In this document: positions 1 through 8,683 of the stretch, piece by piece | Numbering within the stretch: position 1 is the stretch's first letter | Layout of the letters: the number at the start of each line of letters is the position of its first letter | Assembly: GCA_027083995.1 (NCBI GenBank) | Contig: JALWME010000021.1 | Coordinates: forward strand, 1 to 26,626 | Reading direction: 5' to 3' | Length of the DNA: 26,626 nt | From: Sulfurovum sp. | Lineage (GTDB): Bacteria > Campylobacterota > Campylobacteria > Campylobacterales > Sulfurovaceae | Notes under the pieces: model-generated | Told to the model about the DNA's origin: nothing | The model's input: the letters and a program-made list of their open reading frames with translations, nothing else | Databases searched by the model: none | Position numbers and translations under genes: made by a program

Positions 1-1
1 T

Positions 2-85
2 AGTCTTTATAAAAATAATCAAAAATATGATGAGAATAGGTATTTAAATTTTACGCAGATAAAAGAAGTTGATATGGTTGAATAA
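2..85 (+). CDS. 3' end of an unknown gene entering from the left edge
   Basis: An open frame of 27 codons runs from the window edge to a TAA stop at 83-85, encoding a hydrophilic tail ending KEVDMVE. It is the only plus-strand coding candidate in the leftmost part and converges with the TIR/SIR2-like unit. The fragment is too short to assign a family. It could be the end of a host gene, or of a transposase whose element ends near the junction at about 120. Chance openness in AT-rich DNA cannot be excluded. Confidence 0.35.
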   Translation, partial: SLYKNNQKYDENRYLNFTQIKEVDMVE

Positions 86-95
86 TTCTTATTTT

Positions 96-176
96 TTAAT
101 GGAATTGAAAGGTGGAAACTCCCATAAATAGAACAGGATGATTCTTATAATTTGAAATAAAATCTTTAATATTCAT
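96..176 (-). pseudogene. Truncated SIR2-like protein, N-terminal remnant only
   Basis: A 26-codon ORF starts with ATG at 176 behind a good ribosome binding site (AAGGGG, about 6 bases upstream). Its first 19 residues contain NHPVLFMG, which resembles the N-terminus of bacterial SIR2-family NAD-hydrolase defence proteins (F..YKNHPVLFIGTG.S). That comparison is from memory of the family, not from a search. Directly after LFMG the expected glycine-rich NAD-binding loop is missing; seven unrelated residues and a TAA follow. The ORF lies 97 bp downstream of the TIR gene on the same strand. The likely explanation is a former TIR-SIR2 operon broken by insertion or recombination near position 120. 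Alternatively it is a short chance ORF. Confidence 0.45.
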
Positions 177-273
177 TGTTTCCCCTTATTTTCAAAAAAC
201 TTATAATATCATAATTTATAAATATATTAAGAACCTCTTTAAACCCAAACTCTCTAGTAGAAATAAACATGAG

Positions 274-1218
274 CTACCTATATTTCCTCTTAAATTCAGA
301 AGAAACACTTCCTATAAATATTTCTCCACCAAGACATTCAGAAATATTAATTAAGCCTCTATCTGATAATATTTTTAAAATATGATTCACTAATATTATT
401 GGATACTTTGTTAATTTTTGGATTTTTGAACTTTCCACTAATGACTCATTAATAATCTTCAAGGATATAGTATCAATCATTAATGAATAATCATCAATAT
501 TCACTTCTAAAAATTCACTAAAACCATAAGTTGTAATAATAAAAAATGAAATTTCAGGCTTAGATATTGTTCTTGTTGCTTTGATATAACCATTGGAATC
601 TAATATATCTAATGATTCTTCAATATCTTCATCTGAAATATTTTTTTTCTTTAAATTATCTATAATATTTACTAAATTTACACTATTATCTGTTTTACTC
701 ATTATAAAATTACAAGCTTCTGAAAAAACAATTGTATCAATTTTGTTTAGTCCATAAATTTCATTTATTTTCAAACTAACAGAAAAAGGAACTTGCCCCA
801 TCTTAGGCTTAGAAGATAAACTAAAAATAGAGTTTAGAATTCTTTGAAAACTTCCATCATAATTTGAAATATCATCAATTTTTTCCCAAATAGTGGAATG
901 TAAACATTCAGGTACACGACAATCATCTAAAACAATAGGAATAATTTTACAATTACTTCCTACACGCTTAACAAAACCTGCATTTAACTCTTCTTTTACC
1001 CAAGGTTTATCTACACTATATTGAGATAAAACAATTATAAAAACATCAGCTTCTTTAATTCCTTCTTCAAAAATCTTATCAACTAAACTATCCCCTGGCA
1101 ACATTTCCCATTTATCTAACCATGTATCAACACCATTTGACATTAATCTCTTAGAAAAATTCATAACAAATCTATCTTTATCTTCACTAGCATGACTTAC
1201 AAATACTTTTTTATTCAT
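274..1218 (-). CDS. TIR-domain protein with winged-helix-like C-terminal half
   Basis: This is a 314-aa protein. Residues 4-135 form a TIR domain of the bacterial TIR_2 type: VFVSHASEDK at the start, WEMLPGD in the BB-loop region, and W73-V-K-E-E77, which fits the WxxxE pattern carrying the catalytic glutamate of TIR NADases. The C-terminal 170 residues contain two segments that read like winged helices (about 185-245 and 270-314). The start at 1218 is chosen because GAAGGAA lies just upstream; a longer in-frame start at 1287 lacks a site and crosses the preceding terminator. The gene is its own unit after the tail operon terminator and is followed by a SIR2-like remnant. An anti-phage or superinfection-exclusion role is inferred from the domain, not shown. 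It could be prophage cargo or flanking host defence DNA. Confidence 0.8.
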   Translation of the reverse strand: MNKKVFVSHASEDKDRFVMNFSKRLMSNGVDTWLDKWEMLPGDSLVDKIFEEGIKEADVFIIVLSQYSVDKPWVKEELNAGFVKRVGSNCKIIPIVLDDCRVPECLHSTIWEKIDDISNYDGSFQRILNSIFSLSSKPKMGQVPFSVSLKINEIYGLNKIDTIVFSEACNFIMSKTDNSVNLVNIIDNLKKKNISDEDIEESLDILDSNGYIKATRTISKPEISFFIITTYGFSEFLEVNIDDYSLMIDTISLKIINESLVESSKIQKLTKYPIILVNHILKILSDRGLINISECLGGEIFIGSVSSEFKRKYR

Positions 1219-1281
1219 TTTATTTCCTTCATATATTTTAAGCCTTTCGGCGACACATCTGTGAGCATACAACAAAAACAA

Positions 1282-1334
1282 AACCAATAAACAGTAAAAA
1301 CAAGAACAGTTTAGGCATTCTTGTTTTATTGGTT
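1282..1334 (-). terminator. Rho-independent terminator of the tail operon
   Basis: A perfect 10-bp stem (1297-1306 pairing with 1318-1327) encloses an 11-nt loop. On the minus strand it is followed directly by five T residues. An outer pair AACCAATAA / TTATTGGTT (1282-1290 and 1326-1334) could extend it. The stem overlaps the stop codon of the last tail gene and separates that operon from the TIR gene. Confidence 0.8.
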
Positions 1335-1967
1335 AGCAACTACACGCATAAAATCTTTTACTGAGGTTAAAGAACTAATAAAATCTACTGTCTTTTTAAT
1401 TATTAAATATTCTGCCTCATTTGCGACAGAAAGTATTTTTCCTTTTAAATCTTCAGTTGTGGCTGATGCTAAATGGGTTAACTCTCTTTTATATATGGCT
1501 TCCTTCATTTGTTCTTCAAACGTTCTTTTTTTTATCCTCGCATAAATAGTATTTGCTGGGTAATGGAGGAGAGCATAACTGCTTCTATCTGATTCACTTA
1601 AACTAAAATATTCACTTTGGTTGACTTTCCAAAAGTCAAGCTCACTCTTAATATCTTCAATTGTCCCTAGCTCCTTAGATTTATTGTATTTTTTATTTAA
1701 ATACTCTATCAATGAGTCTATTTTTAAGTCTACATCAGCCAAGAGATGCATTTTTTTTTCCTCTAGAGATGGTGGTAAAAGATGAGAATTTAATAAATAT
1801 TCTTTTTTGCTGTTTGCAACAAAATAAACCTCACCCGTGTTATCTTCAAACACAACACAAGGGGACAAATTCCCTTTATACTCTTCCTCTACTTGCTCCA
1901 AATCATTTGGGACACCTATAAGCAAATTCAAATTTGCATTCCTGTTTACCACGTTTACCTTTTTCAT
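1326..1967 (-). CDS. Unknown protein at the end of the tail operon (possible fibre chaperone)
   Basis: This is a 213-aa protein with a strong ribosome binding site (AAAGGAAAA) before ATG 1967. It is the last gene before the terminator. The N-terminal 60 residues look like a small beta-rich domain. The rest is predominantly helical and charged (about 65-200), without signal peptide or membrane segment. I recognise no family. Its place directly after the glycine-rich putative adhesin is where tail-fibre assembly chaperones often sit in phages, and the helical, soluble character would fit; this is inference from position only. Confidence 0.7.
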   Translation of the reverse strand: MKKVNVVNRNANLNLLIGVPNDLEQVEEEYKGNLSPCVVFEDNTGEVYFVANSKKEYLLNSHLLPPSLEEKKMHLLADVDLKIDSLIEYLNKKYNKSKELGTIEDIKSELDFWKVNQSEYFSLSESDRSSYALLHYPANTIYARIKKRTFEEQMKEAIYKRELTHLASATTEDLKGKILSVANEAEYLIIKKTVDFISSLTSVKDFMRVVANQ

Positions 1968-1977
1968 TTTTTTCCTT

Positions 1978-2769
1978 TTACCATATTATTGAAGCATCTG
2001 CTCCATATACTGGAGTTTCGCCGTCCAGTTCTACAGAAAGACCGTTTTCAGAGCAAACCATTAACGTTGCAGTGCCATTGTTATTTATTTTAAAGATGGC
2101 ATATGTCCCATCTTCAGCGTTTGTTCCCCCTTTCACATTAATAGATACAGTAGCATCCCAAGACTTAACATATATCAAAATCATTCCTCCCCCACCTGAT
2201 GCACCACTTTGTATTTCCCCCTTTGCTTCAAGAATTCCGTTTTTAATCTCATCGGCAAAGATAATCATAGCACCTCCTCCCCTTGCATACTTATAATTTG
2301 GATAGGGAGAATACGAGCCCCCACTAAGCCAAGATTGCCCAGCCATTTCAGTAGCAGTGCTACCATATGCCCAGCTACCACCTCCTTTTAATGATTTTGG
2401 AAATTGAGGTAGCATACTAGGAACAACGTTAGTGTTTACTCTTCCAGAAAAATGTTCACCCGTTGGAGTAACAGACAAAGTGTTACCATGAAAATCAATG
2501 GTATTTGCGATTATGCCAATGAAAGACTGGTCGACAAGAACATCCTCTTTTACATGCAAAGAAAAGGATGACTTGTACATATTTTTTGTAACATCTGTGT
2601 CTTGTATGCGTTGATTCCAGAACAGATTGTTTGTATCAAGAACCTCAGATTTTTTGGCAACTTCAAAAACATCTACAGATTCTGAAAAATAATCTGGAAG
2701 CTCAACGTCTACCCTTTCTCCAAATTCCCAACTAGGGGAATTACTCCCAAGTATTTGCTTAATATCCAT
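1978..2769 (-). CDS. Glycine-rich tail protein, putative receptor-binding adhesin
   Basis: This is a 263-aa protein from ATG 2769, which overlaps the upstream stop as TAATG and has GGAGGG 8 bases upstream. An upstream TTG start at 2784 is less likely. Residues about 125-200 are rich in glycine, with GGGSWAYGS, SGGSYSPYP, ARGGGAMIIFADEI and GASGGGGMILIYVK. Alternating glycine runs and beta-strand pairs are typical of phage adhesin tips and of glycine-rich surface-binding domains. It stands next to last in the tail operon, where host-recognition proteins usually lie. The function is inferred from composition and position. Confidence 0.65.
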   Translation of the reverse strand: MDIKQILGSNSPSWEFGERVDVELPDYFSESVDVFEVAKKSEVLDTNNLFWNQRIQDTDVTKNMYKSSFSLHVKEDVLVDQSFIGIIANTIDFHGNTLSVTPTGEHFSGRVNTNVVPSMLPQFPKSLKGGGSWAYGSTATEMAGQSWLSGGSYSPYPNYKYARGGGAMIIFADEIKNGILEAKGEIQSGASGGGGMILIYVKSWDATVSINVKGGTNAEDGTYAIFKINNNGTATLMVCSENGLSVELDGETPVYGADASIIW

Positions 2770-3455
2770 TATTCTACCCTCCAATCATATGTATTATTTT
2801 TCAATTTTATGCAAACAAAAGTAAAACTAGAGCCATCATCTTTTAAATCAATAACCTCGCCTCTCTTGTAAAAAGTAGCATTCGGAAAGTAAAGTGCAAC
2901 TTTGTTTTCTTTAAACATAAGCTCCAAATCTACAACGCTAAACCTACCATTTTCAATGGGTTGAGGACAAGTGATATTAACCACTCCACTAGAACTATCA
3001 ACCAGTATCTTATCCCCTATTTTTGCCACATAATCACTTTCAATAGTAACTTCTCTTCTTATATTGGTGACAAACAACCAAGAAGATGACAAGCTTGGCT
3101 CTATGCCTACCGTAGGAGAAAGCCCCACCCAAATCATGCCATTATAAGAAACTGTTTTGTTTGTAAAGTCATCTTCTGCGTTCCATAATCCTGAATATGT
3201 TGCCCCTAATGTTGAGGTAACCATTGATTTAGCTGACAAAATATCAGCCTTATTTTGCTTGATACCCTCTGATATCTCATCAATTTCACCTGACAACAAA
3301 TTAAGTTTCTCGACAAATAGATTCAAGGACTTTAAAAAAGTTCCTCCTACCCACTTTATATAAAGAAATATATTGTCAGCAAAAATATATTTATTCTGCT
3401 TTGACCTATCTGGCACTTCATTTGGATATTCATCTATACTTGGCATCTCTATCAT
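2769..3455 (-). CDS. Tail fibre/tip protein with carbohydrate-binding-like module
   Basis: This is a 228-aa protein; AAGGGGATTAA precedes ATG 3455. Residues 1-75 are mostly helical. Around 85-130 the pattern YSGLWN...Y.GMIWVG....GIEPSLSSSW resembles the small CBM5/12-type carbohydrate-binding or tail-spike anchoring modules (W...Y..G..V.Y.G..W......P......W). The C-terminal 100 residues are beta-rich. It lies between two other distal tail genes, with a one-base overlap (TAATG) to the next. A structural role at the tail tip or fibre is likely, but the exact part is unknown. Confidence 0.6.
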   Translation of the reverse strand: MIEMPSIDEYPNEVPDRSKQNKYIFADNIFLYIKWVGGTFLKSLNLFVEKLNLLSGEIDEISEGIKQNKADILSAKSMVTSTLGATYSGLWNAEDDFTNKTVSYNGMIWVGLSPTVGIEPSLSSSWLFVTNIRREVTIESDYVAKIGDKILVDSSSGVVNITCPQPIENGRFSVVDLELMFKENKVALYFPNATFYKRGEVIDLKDDGSSFTFVCIKLKNNTYDWRVE

Positions 3456-3464
3456 TTAATCCCC

Positions 3465-4388
3465 TTATTGTCTTATTCCGACTATTTCAAAGTCGGTTTT
3501 TCGCATACTATGACCATTAACAGGAAAAGTATGTCCCGTTGAATACCCTAAAAGCATCCCCATTTCTTTCATCTCCTCATCATCGTTTAACCAGAACACA
3601 CTTAGTTTTCCAGACAAAGAATCAAGTTTTTTGTCAAGACTCTCTAGTCTACTAGAGTGAACGGATAGTGTTCCTTTAAGTCTCTTTATTATACCTGACC
3701 CCTTAAAGTAAGTAACTAGACCATTATCGACAAATTGAGAAAGAGGCTTTGACCCAATAGTCGACCCTTTAAACACACAGCCATAATCCACTTCATTTCC
3801 AATAAATACTGCACCAATCTTTCTCGTCCCTTCTCCCATAAACTTAATTTTTAGCAAAAGTGGTCTGTCCCCTTGAAACTCGAAAGCGTAATTTGAGCTA
3901 TCCTCTATTTCGCTATAGCAGTACTCTGAAAAAGTGTCCACTCCATAGTCACGAAGATACACATCTTTGGTTTCAAGAAGCTCACCTGAAGAGATAAGTA
4001 CTTGGTCTATCTTTACAGACGCAATGTTTTCCATGCCGAATACAACAAAATGACTTTCATATTTTGTCTCGTAGTGAACCTCTATGTCTTCATTGCTCTC
4101 TGTCTTGGTGAACAGGGTTTGGTCGTGCATTTTCTCCTTGTTCTCTGCCCCAGCATCTTTCCACTCTGAGGTTAGCCATGGTTGTTTCATAGAACCATCA
4201 ACCCCACACTTATAAATTCTTCTTAGGATAGGATTGTAGATTTCATCCTCTATTTTATAGTCAGTCTTAGAAGCGTCCCACTCAGGCAAGGGAGATTCTA
4301 CAACATTTGAATAACGAACTTTGTTAAAATATTCAAAGCTGATGCCGTCTTGAAAAACTTCCGTTCCATTCGTTTCAATTATTTTCAT
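3465..4388 (-). CDS. Distal tail protein of unknown family
   Basis: This is a 307-aa protein whose ATG (4388) overlaps the tape-measure stop by 4 bases and has GGAG 9-10 bases upstream. It lies exactly where distal tail (Dit/Tal-like) proteins are encoded after the tape measure in siphophages, but I see no recognisable Dit, Tal or NlpC/P60 motif. Residues 1-80 contain tryptophan- and tyrosine-rich segments (PEWDASKTDY, KQPWLTSEW). The middle is beta-rich, and about 245-262 is a short amphipathic helix. The role in tail tip or baseplate is inferred from order only. Confidence 0.65.
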   Translation of the reverse strand: MKIIETNGTEVFQDGISFEYFNKVRYSNVVESPLPEWDASKTDYKIEDEIYNPILRRIYKCGVDGSMKQPWLTSEWKDAGAENKEKMHDQTLFTKTESNEDIEVHYETKYESHFVVFGMENIASVKIDQVLISSGELLETKDVYLRDYGVDTFSEYCYSEIEDSSNYAFEFQGDRPLLLKIKFMGEGTRKIGAVFIGNEVDYGCVFKGSTIGSKPLSQFVDNGLVTYFKGSGIIKRLKGTLSVHSSRLESLDKKLDSLSGKLSVFWLNDDEEMKEMGMLLGYSTGHTFPVNGHSMRKTDFEIVGIRQ

Positions 4389-7300
4389 TTTAAATCTCCA
4401 ATGATTGACTGTGCTGTATTTTCTACTATTGCTCTATTTAGAGATATTTGTTCTTGTAAGCTTCTAATAATCTCTTCATTTTTAAGATTCGTCTCTTTTT
4501 GCATTTCTATCATCTTTTCCAATCGGATTTCTAGCTCTTCTGTTGCTGACTTGTTTTTAGCAATACTAAAGTCTATTCTTTGACCATAGTTATCAAAGCT
4601 AGAACTTAGTTCTAGAACTGCATCTACCTGTTTAAAGGTTTGAGTATCAACAGCTAGAATGAACTCTTGCGTTTTCAAGCTTTGTTCTAAAAAATTATAA
4701 ATACTAGAGTTCTCACTTAGTAACCCTTTTATTATTTCTCCTGTATTGTCTTTTGGCTCAATATTGTTCTGTGCCAAAAGAGTAGAGAATGACGAAATCA
4801 ATACTGAACTATTCTGCAAATCAGCAGAGCCATAAGCATTGAAATCTTCCAAAAATGAACTTGTTGTTCTCGCCACTTCTTCAACAGGAGATAAACTTTT
4901 TGGCTCTTCCATTCCCTGAACTTCTTTATTTGCATAGGCTATCTTAATGTAAGCGTCCATATCAGACAGGTTACTTTCTTTAACAGCACTGGCATAGTCA
5001 GCAAAAGACCCCTGTATTCTCTCGTAATCAGCATCATTAAGAGCATCAAAGAATAGGGATTGCTTCTGCTGTATGCTTGTTGCGTACATTTCCGAAAAAG
5101 CATCAGAGGCGTTCTTTTTTATTTTTAAAACTAAATCTAGCTGACCTTGATACTCTGACAACACTTGCTCTTCATGTTGCCTCTCCAAGTCATATCGTCG
5201 CATCAACAATTCCCCAATGGCCTCAATATCTTCAATATTCTCAGCTGTTGCATCTTGAAGTACAGAAAAATAATTCCCAAGGTTAATAGAACCTAATCCA
5301 AGCTCTCCTATTGCATTCGCCAGATTATAATTGATTTTTTCTATATCATTCATATCAAAAGTTGCGAAAAAATCAACAAAGGAAACCTTTCCTTCCTTAA
5401 CCTTGTCACTTAAATTTTCAATTTCAGTAGCATAAGCATCAAATTGACCCGAAGTCTGCATGAGCATTGAATAGGTTCTTCTGCCCTCTTCTGTTGTCAA
5501 ATCCAACCCCTCGACAAGCTCTCGGAACTCCTCTCTTGTTTCAGGAACACTCATCCCTAATGTAGAAAATGCCTCAATTAAGTCCAACCTATCCAGCTCT
5601 GTCTGCTCTGACAATGAGTAGAAGCCATCAATAAAATCTCTTGTGTCAGCATTCAAGTTTGCTAAATCGACATTGTCCACAATGTTTGAGAATTCAACCA
5701 TGTCAAAACCAAGTCTACCAATAGAGTAGTTCGCACTTTCAAATGTTGTTGCCACCCTCGTTAATGCCTCAGTTGAACTCTCACCAGCCATTTGAAAAGT
5801 TTCAGCAATTCTAGGGAGTGCTTCTTGAATTATAGCATCGAACTCATTCCCGAACCAGCCACGCAAATATTGGACAATTTCCTCATCTGTTGCATCCTTT
5901 AAAGCCAACTTCATCGGCTCAGTGAGATGCTCACTAAAAATAGCAGTCAAGCTATCACTATCGTAACCTAGACTAATTCCCAATTCAAGAATACTCTCCC
6001 AGCCGTCAGCATAAATCTGTGCAAATCTGTCAATTACATCAGAAGGCAATTCTTGTGTTTCTGTTCTCGTAGAAGTACCATTAATGATTCCAAAGAGATA
6101 GCTCTCTTCAGTCTCAATATTTTGATACCCCTCTGCTGTATTGTTATTTATAAAGTCTAGCCCTAACTGAGCCTCATTTCGTATGCCCGAGTCTGTCAAA
6201 CTCTCTGTTGTTTCGCCCAAAATCGCATTAAACAAAGAAGTATGCAACTCCCCTACAATATTGTCATCTCCGAAGAGATTCCCAAAAAGATTCCCACCCT
6301 CAATAATATCTTGATTTCCATTGTAAGCCCTAGACCCCACAAAGTCTGTACCTAGCACAAAACCACTTGAACTACCATAAGACACCTGTCTACCAATTTG
6401 TTCAAAGCTGCTAGATATCTTTATTAGCAAATTCCATGACTCTTTAGCTACTTTTAAATTTGGAAAAGCAACGCTTTCTAGGATACTCAATGAACCAGCG
6501 ATAGACTGGTTATCCTTGTGAACATTTGCCTGTGCTGCCTGAAACTCATCCAAGGGTTCACTTAGTGCATCACCAATCACCGAACCAGCCAAAGAAGCAG
6601 CCATCAAGTACGGATTTCCACTAGCCATAAATGCATTACCTACAGCATTGTCATCTGTCATGTTCTGTATTGACTGACCTATGTCACCTGTTTGTTGGTA
6701 ATCTTTCAAGAGTCCTACGAACAAGTCTGACGCTATTGTTCCTAAGTCATATTTTAGCTGTGAAATGTTTTCTTTTAAACTTGCATTGGTATCTACACCA
6801 AAGGCATCAGCAATGCCATCTTTAAAACTTGGGAGTTCTGATAACTCTTCTAGTTTTTTAGCAGCTTCAGCAACTTTTTCAGCTGACAAATAAGGCTTTA
6901 TCTCTACAACTTTTTCAGCATTCTCAATTTTAGCCAATTTCTCAAAATCACCCATAATTCGCAAATACTCTTTATAGGCTTCATTCTTATTCTTAGTGAA
7001 TTCTTCAAAGCCTTTCATTTGTGCATCATAAGTATCATCCCATGCTTTAGCAACTACTTTAGCTTCTTTCACGCGTTCACGTTCTAACTGTTTAGCTTCT
7101 TTTACAAGTGAGTTAGTTTTTTTAATGCGTTCTTGTTCTAACTGTTTAGCCTCTTTTAAAAGTGCGTTTTGAGCCTTTTGAGCCGTAGAGCCTTTTTTGA
7201 TGCTTTCAGGTAGTTTCCCACTATGTAGTTCTAAGAGTTCAGCCAACGCATCTTTGGCTTCTTTGGTTTTTTCGGTTAGCTCGTCTGTAGTTTTTGTGGC

Positions 7301-8683
7301 TTTCGCTGTAGCCTTAATTCTCTTTGCTATCATCTCATCTACAAATGATTGAGCTGAATGATTTTCAAGTTCATCGTAGGCAAACACTACATCATGAACG
7401 GCATCAGCCAAAGCATTATTTGAGTAGTCGAAGTTCACTAACTTTTCAGTACTTTTTACAGCTTTTTCAATAGTACTTTGATACTCTACTGTTGAAACCT
7501 TCAAGGGTGCTATTGGGTCTATGCCTAAAAATTCAAGGGCATCATTCCCTAAATTCATCACAGCTTCAATAATGCTATTTATCTTATTGATTATGAAATT
7601 TGTAGAACCTGCAAAAGCCTCACCAATACCGTCAACTGTTGATTTCCAAGCGTTGTGCATTAAAACTGTTAAATCGTCCCATAAATCACCAATCCAATTT
7701 ATTGATTCACCTATGCCAACAACAACACCCCAAAAAGCAACTTTTAGACTAGCCCATACCAGCTTCATTCCTGTCCAAGTATCTATTAAAAAAGCGACAC
7801 CTTTTGCCATGTCATCTACTTTTTCAATCAAGTAATCAGAAAAATCCCTTGCCGTTTCTTTTGAATTACCAAAACTTTCAGACCATTGAAGATAAAAGGC
7901 TTTACTTGTAAGTTCAATATGCTCTAAAAGCCCAGCACTCATTACATCAATTTGAAAATTTTCATAATCAGTTTTTATTCCTTGAATAAACCCACTCCAT
8001 GAACCAGCATATTTAGCCATTTGACCAACATATTTTTCGTTATATATAGCCTTAAGTGTAGACTCTATTGTTTTTTGATTGCCATCAATTACAACAGAGC
8101 GAGCCTTACCCATGCTGTCAGTCCACGCATAAGCTACTTTTTTACCTTGTACCGAAGCTTTTACACCAAACTCTTTGAGACGTTCGTTTTCCATCATAAA
8201 AGCATCAGCTACTGCTTCTACAAATTGTTCTATTGTTTTACCTGAACCTTTTGCTACATTTCCGTAGTACTCTAAGCTTTCAATACTTGCATCAATACCA
8301 TTTCGCTTCATCAGCTTCATAGCATCAGCAGTTTCATCAATTGAAACGTTAAACTCTTTTGAGAACTCACGAGCCATCGCCAAGGCTTCATTTAATTTTT
8401 CTTGACCCACATAAAAAGCAGATAACTGATTTGTGTGCTGTTCAAACTTTGACCCAGTATCTAAAAAACTTTCTGCTTGACCAATTGCCAACTCAAAAGC
8501 TTTTGAGATACCCATAACAACCACCGTAGCACCAGCAAGACCCATAAGGGTACTTTTGAAACTACTGGTGTTGTTATTGGTTTGAGAAACTTTTCTGTCC
8601 AAATCATCAAAGGAATTTTTAACAGCATTTACTTGACCTGTTTTAGCGTCAACTTTAAGGGTAATACTTAACTCTTTTTTCAT
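4385..8683 (-). CDS. Tail tape measure protein
   Basis: At 1432 aa it is by far the longest gene and follows the tail tube and chaperone genes, the standard siphophage position. The N-terminus is helical, then a hydrophobic segment follows (about 46-70, GLAGATVVVMGISKAF). A second hydrophobic block lies near 290-335, long heptad-rich coiled coil from about 470 to 620, and mixed helical sequence to the end. A tandem 18-residue repeat (KEAKQLE.ERIK...) sits in the coiled coil. With roughly 0.15 nm of tail per residue, as in lambda, this predicts a tail of about 200 nm. The start has AAGGAG 9 bases upstream and overlaps the chaperone frameshift ORF by 4 bases. No lysozyme or peptidase domain was recognised in it. 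Confidence 0.92.
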   Translation of the reverse strand: MKKELSITLKVDAKTGQVNAVKNSFDDLDRKVSQTNNNTSSFKSTLMGLAGATVVVMGISKAFELAIGQAESFLDTGSKFEQHTNQLSAFYVGQEKLNEALAMAREFSKEFNVSIDETADAMKLMKRNGIDASIESLEYYGNVAKGSGKTIEQFVEAVADAFMMENERLKEFGVKASVQGKKVAYAWTDSMGKARSVVIDGNQKTIESTLKAIYNEKYVGQMAKYAGSWSGFIQGIKTDYENFQIDVMSAGLLEHIELTSKAFYLQWSESFGNSKETARDFSDYLIEKVDDMAKGVAFLIDTWTGMKLVWASLKVAFWGVVVGIGESINWIGDLWDDLTVLMHNAWKSTVDGIGEAFAGSTNFIINKINSIIEAVMNLGNDALEFLGIDPIAPLKVSTVEYQSTIEKAVKSTEKLVNFDYSNNALADAVHDVVFAYDELENHSAQSFVDEMIAKRIKATAKATKTTDELTEKTKEAKDALAELLELHSGKLPESIKKGSTAQKAQNALLKEAKQLEQERIKKTNSLVKEAKQLERERVKEAKVVAKAWDDTYDAQMKGFEEFTKNKNEAYKEYLRIMGDFEKLAKIENAEKVVEIKPYLSAEKVAEAAKKLEELSELPSFKDGIADAFGVDTNASLKENISQLKYDLGTIASDLFVGLLKDYQQTGDIGQSIQNMTDDNAVGNAFMASGNPYLMAASLAGSVIGDALSEPLDEFQAAQANVHKDNQSIAGSLSILESVAFPNLKVAKESWNLLIKISSSFEQIGRQVSYGSSSGFVLGTDFVGSRAYNGNQDIIEGGNLFGNLFGDDNIVGELHTSLFNAILGETTESLTDSGIRNEAQLGLDFINNNTAEGYQNIETEESYLFGIINGTSTRTETQELPSDVIDRFAQIYADGWESILELGISLGYDSDSLTAIFSEHLTEPMKLALKDATDEEIVQYLRGWFGNEFDAIIQEALPRIAETFQMAGESSTEALTRVATTFESANYSIGRLGFDMVEFSNIVDNVDLANLNADTRDFIDGFYSLSEQTELDRLDLIEAFSTLGMSVPETREEFRELVEGLDLTTEEGRRTYSMLMQTSGQFDAYATEIENLSDKVKEGKVSFVDFFATFDMNDIEKINYNLANAIGELGLGSINLGNYFSVLQDATAENIEDIEAIGELLMRRYDLERQHEEQVLSEYQGQLDLVLKIKKNASDAFSEMYATSIQQKQSLFFDALNDADYERIQGSFADYASAVKESNLSDMDAYIKIAYANKEVQGMEEPKSLSPVEEVARTTSSFLEDFNAYGSADLQNSSVLISSFSTLLAQNNIEPKDNTGEIIKGLLSENSSIYNFLEQSLKTQEFILAVDTQTFKQVDAVLELSSSFDNYGQRIDFSIAKNKSATEELEIRLEKMIEMQKETNLKNEEIIRSLQEQISLNRAIVENTAQSIIGDLK
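7073..7166. repeat. 54-bp tandem repeat inside the tape measure gene
   Basis: The sequence beginning GCGTTC at 7073 recurs at 7127 with a 54-bp period. The second copy stays similar to about 7166. It encodes two successive copies of an 18-residue heptad-like unit containing KEAKQLE.ER. The period is a multiple of three, so copy number can change tail length without breaking the frame. Confidence 0.7.

Noticed and set aside
166..270. 34-codon ORF on the minus strand right after the TIR stop
   Set aside because: It has no ribosome binding site, resembles nothing, and overlaps the better supported SIR2-like start in another frame.
1219..1281. Phage right end (attR) just upstream of the TIR gene
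   Set aside because: A short GCC-GAAA-GGC hairpin is present, but there is no series of repeated transposase-type sites and the left end is not available for comparison.
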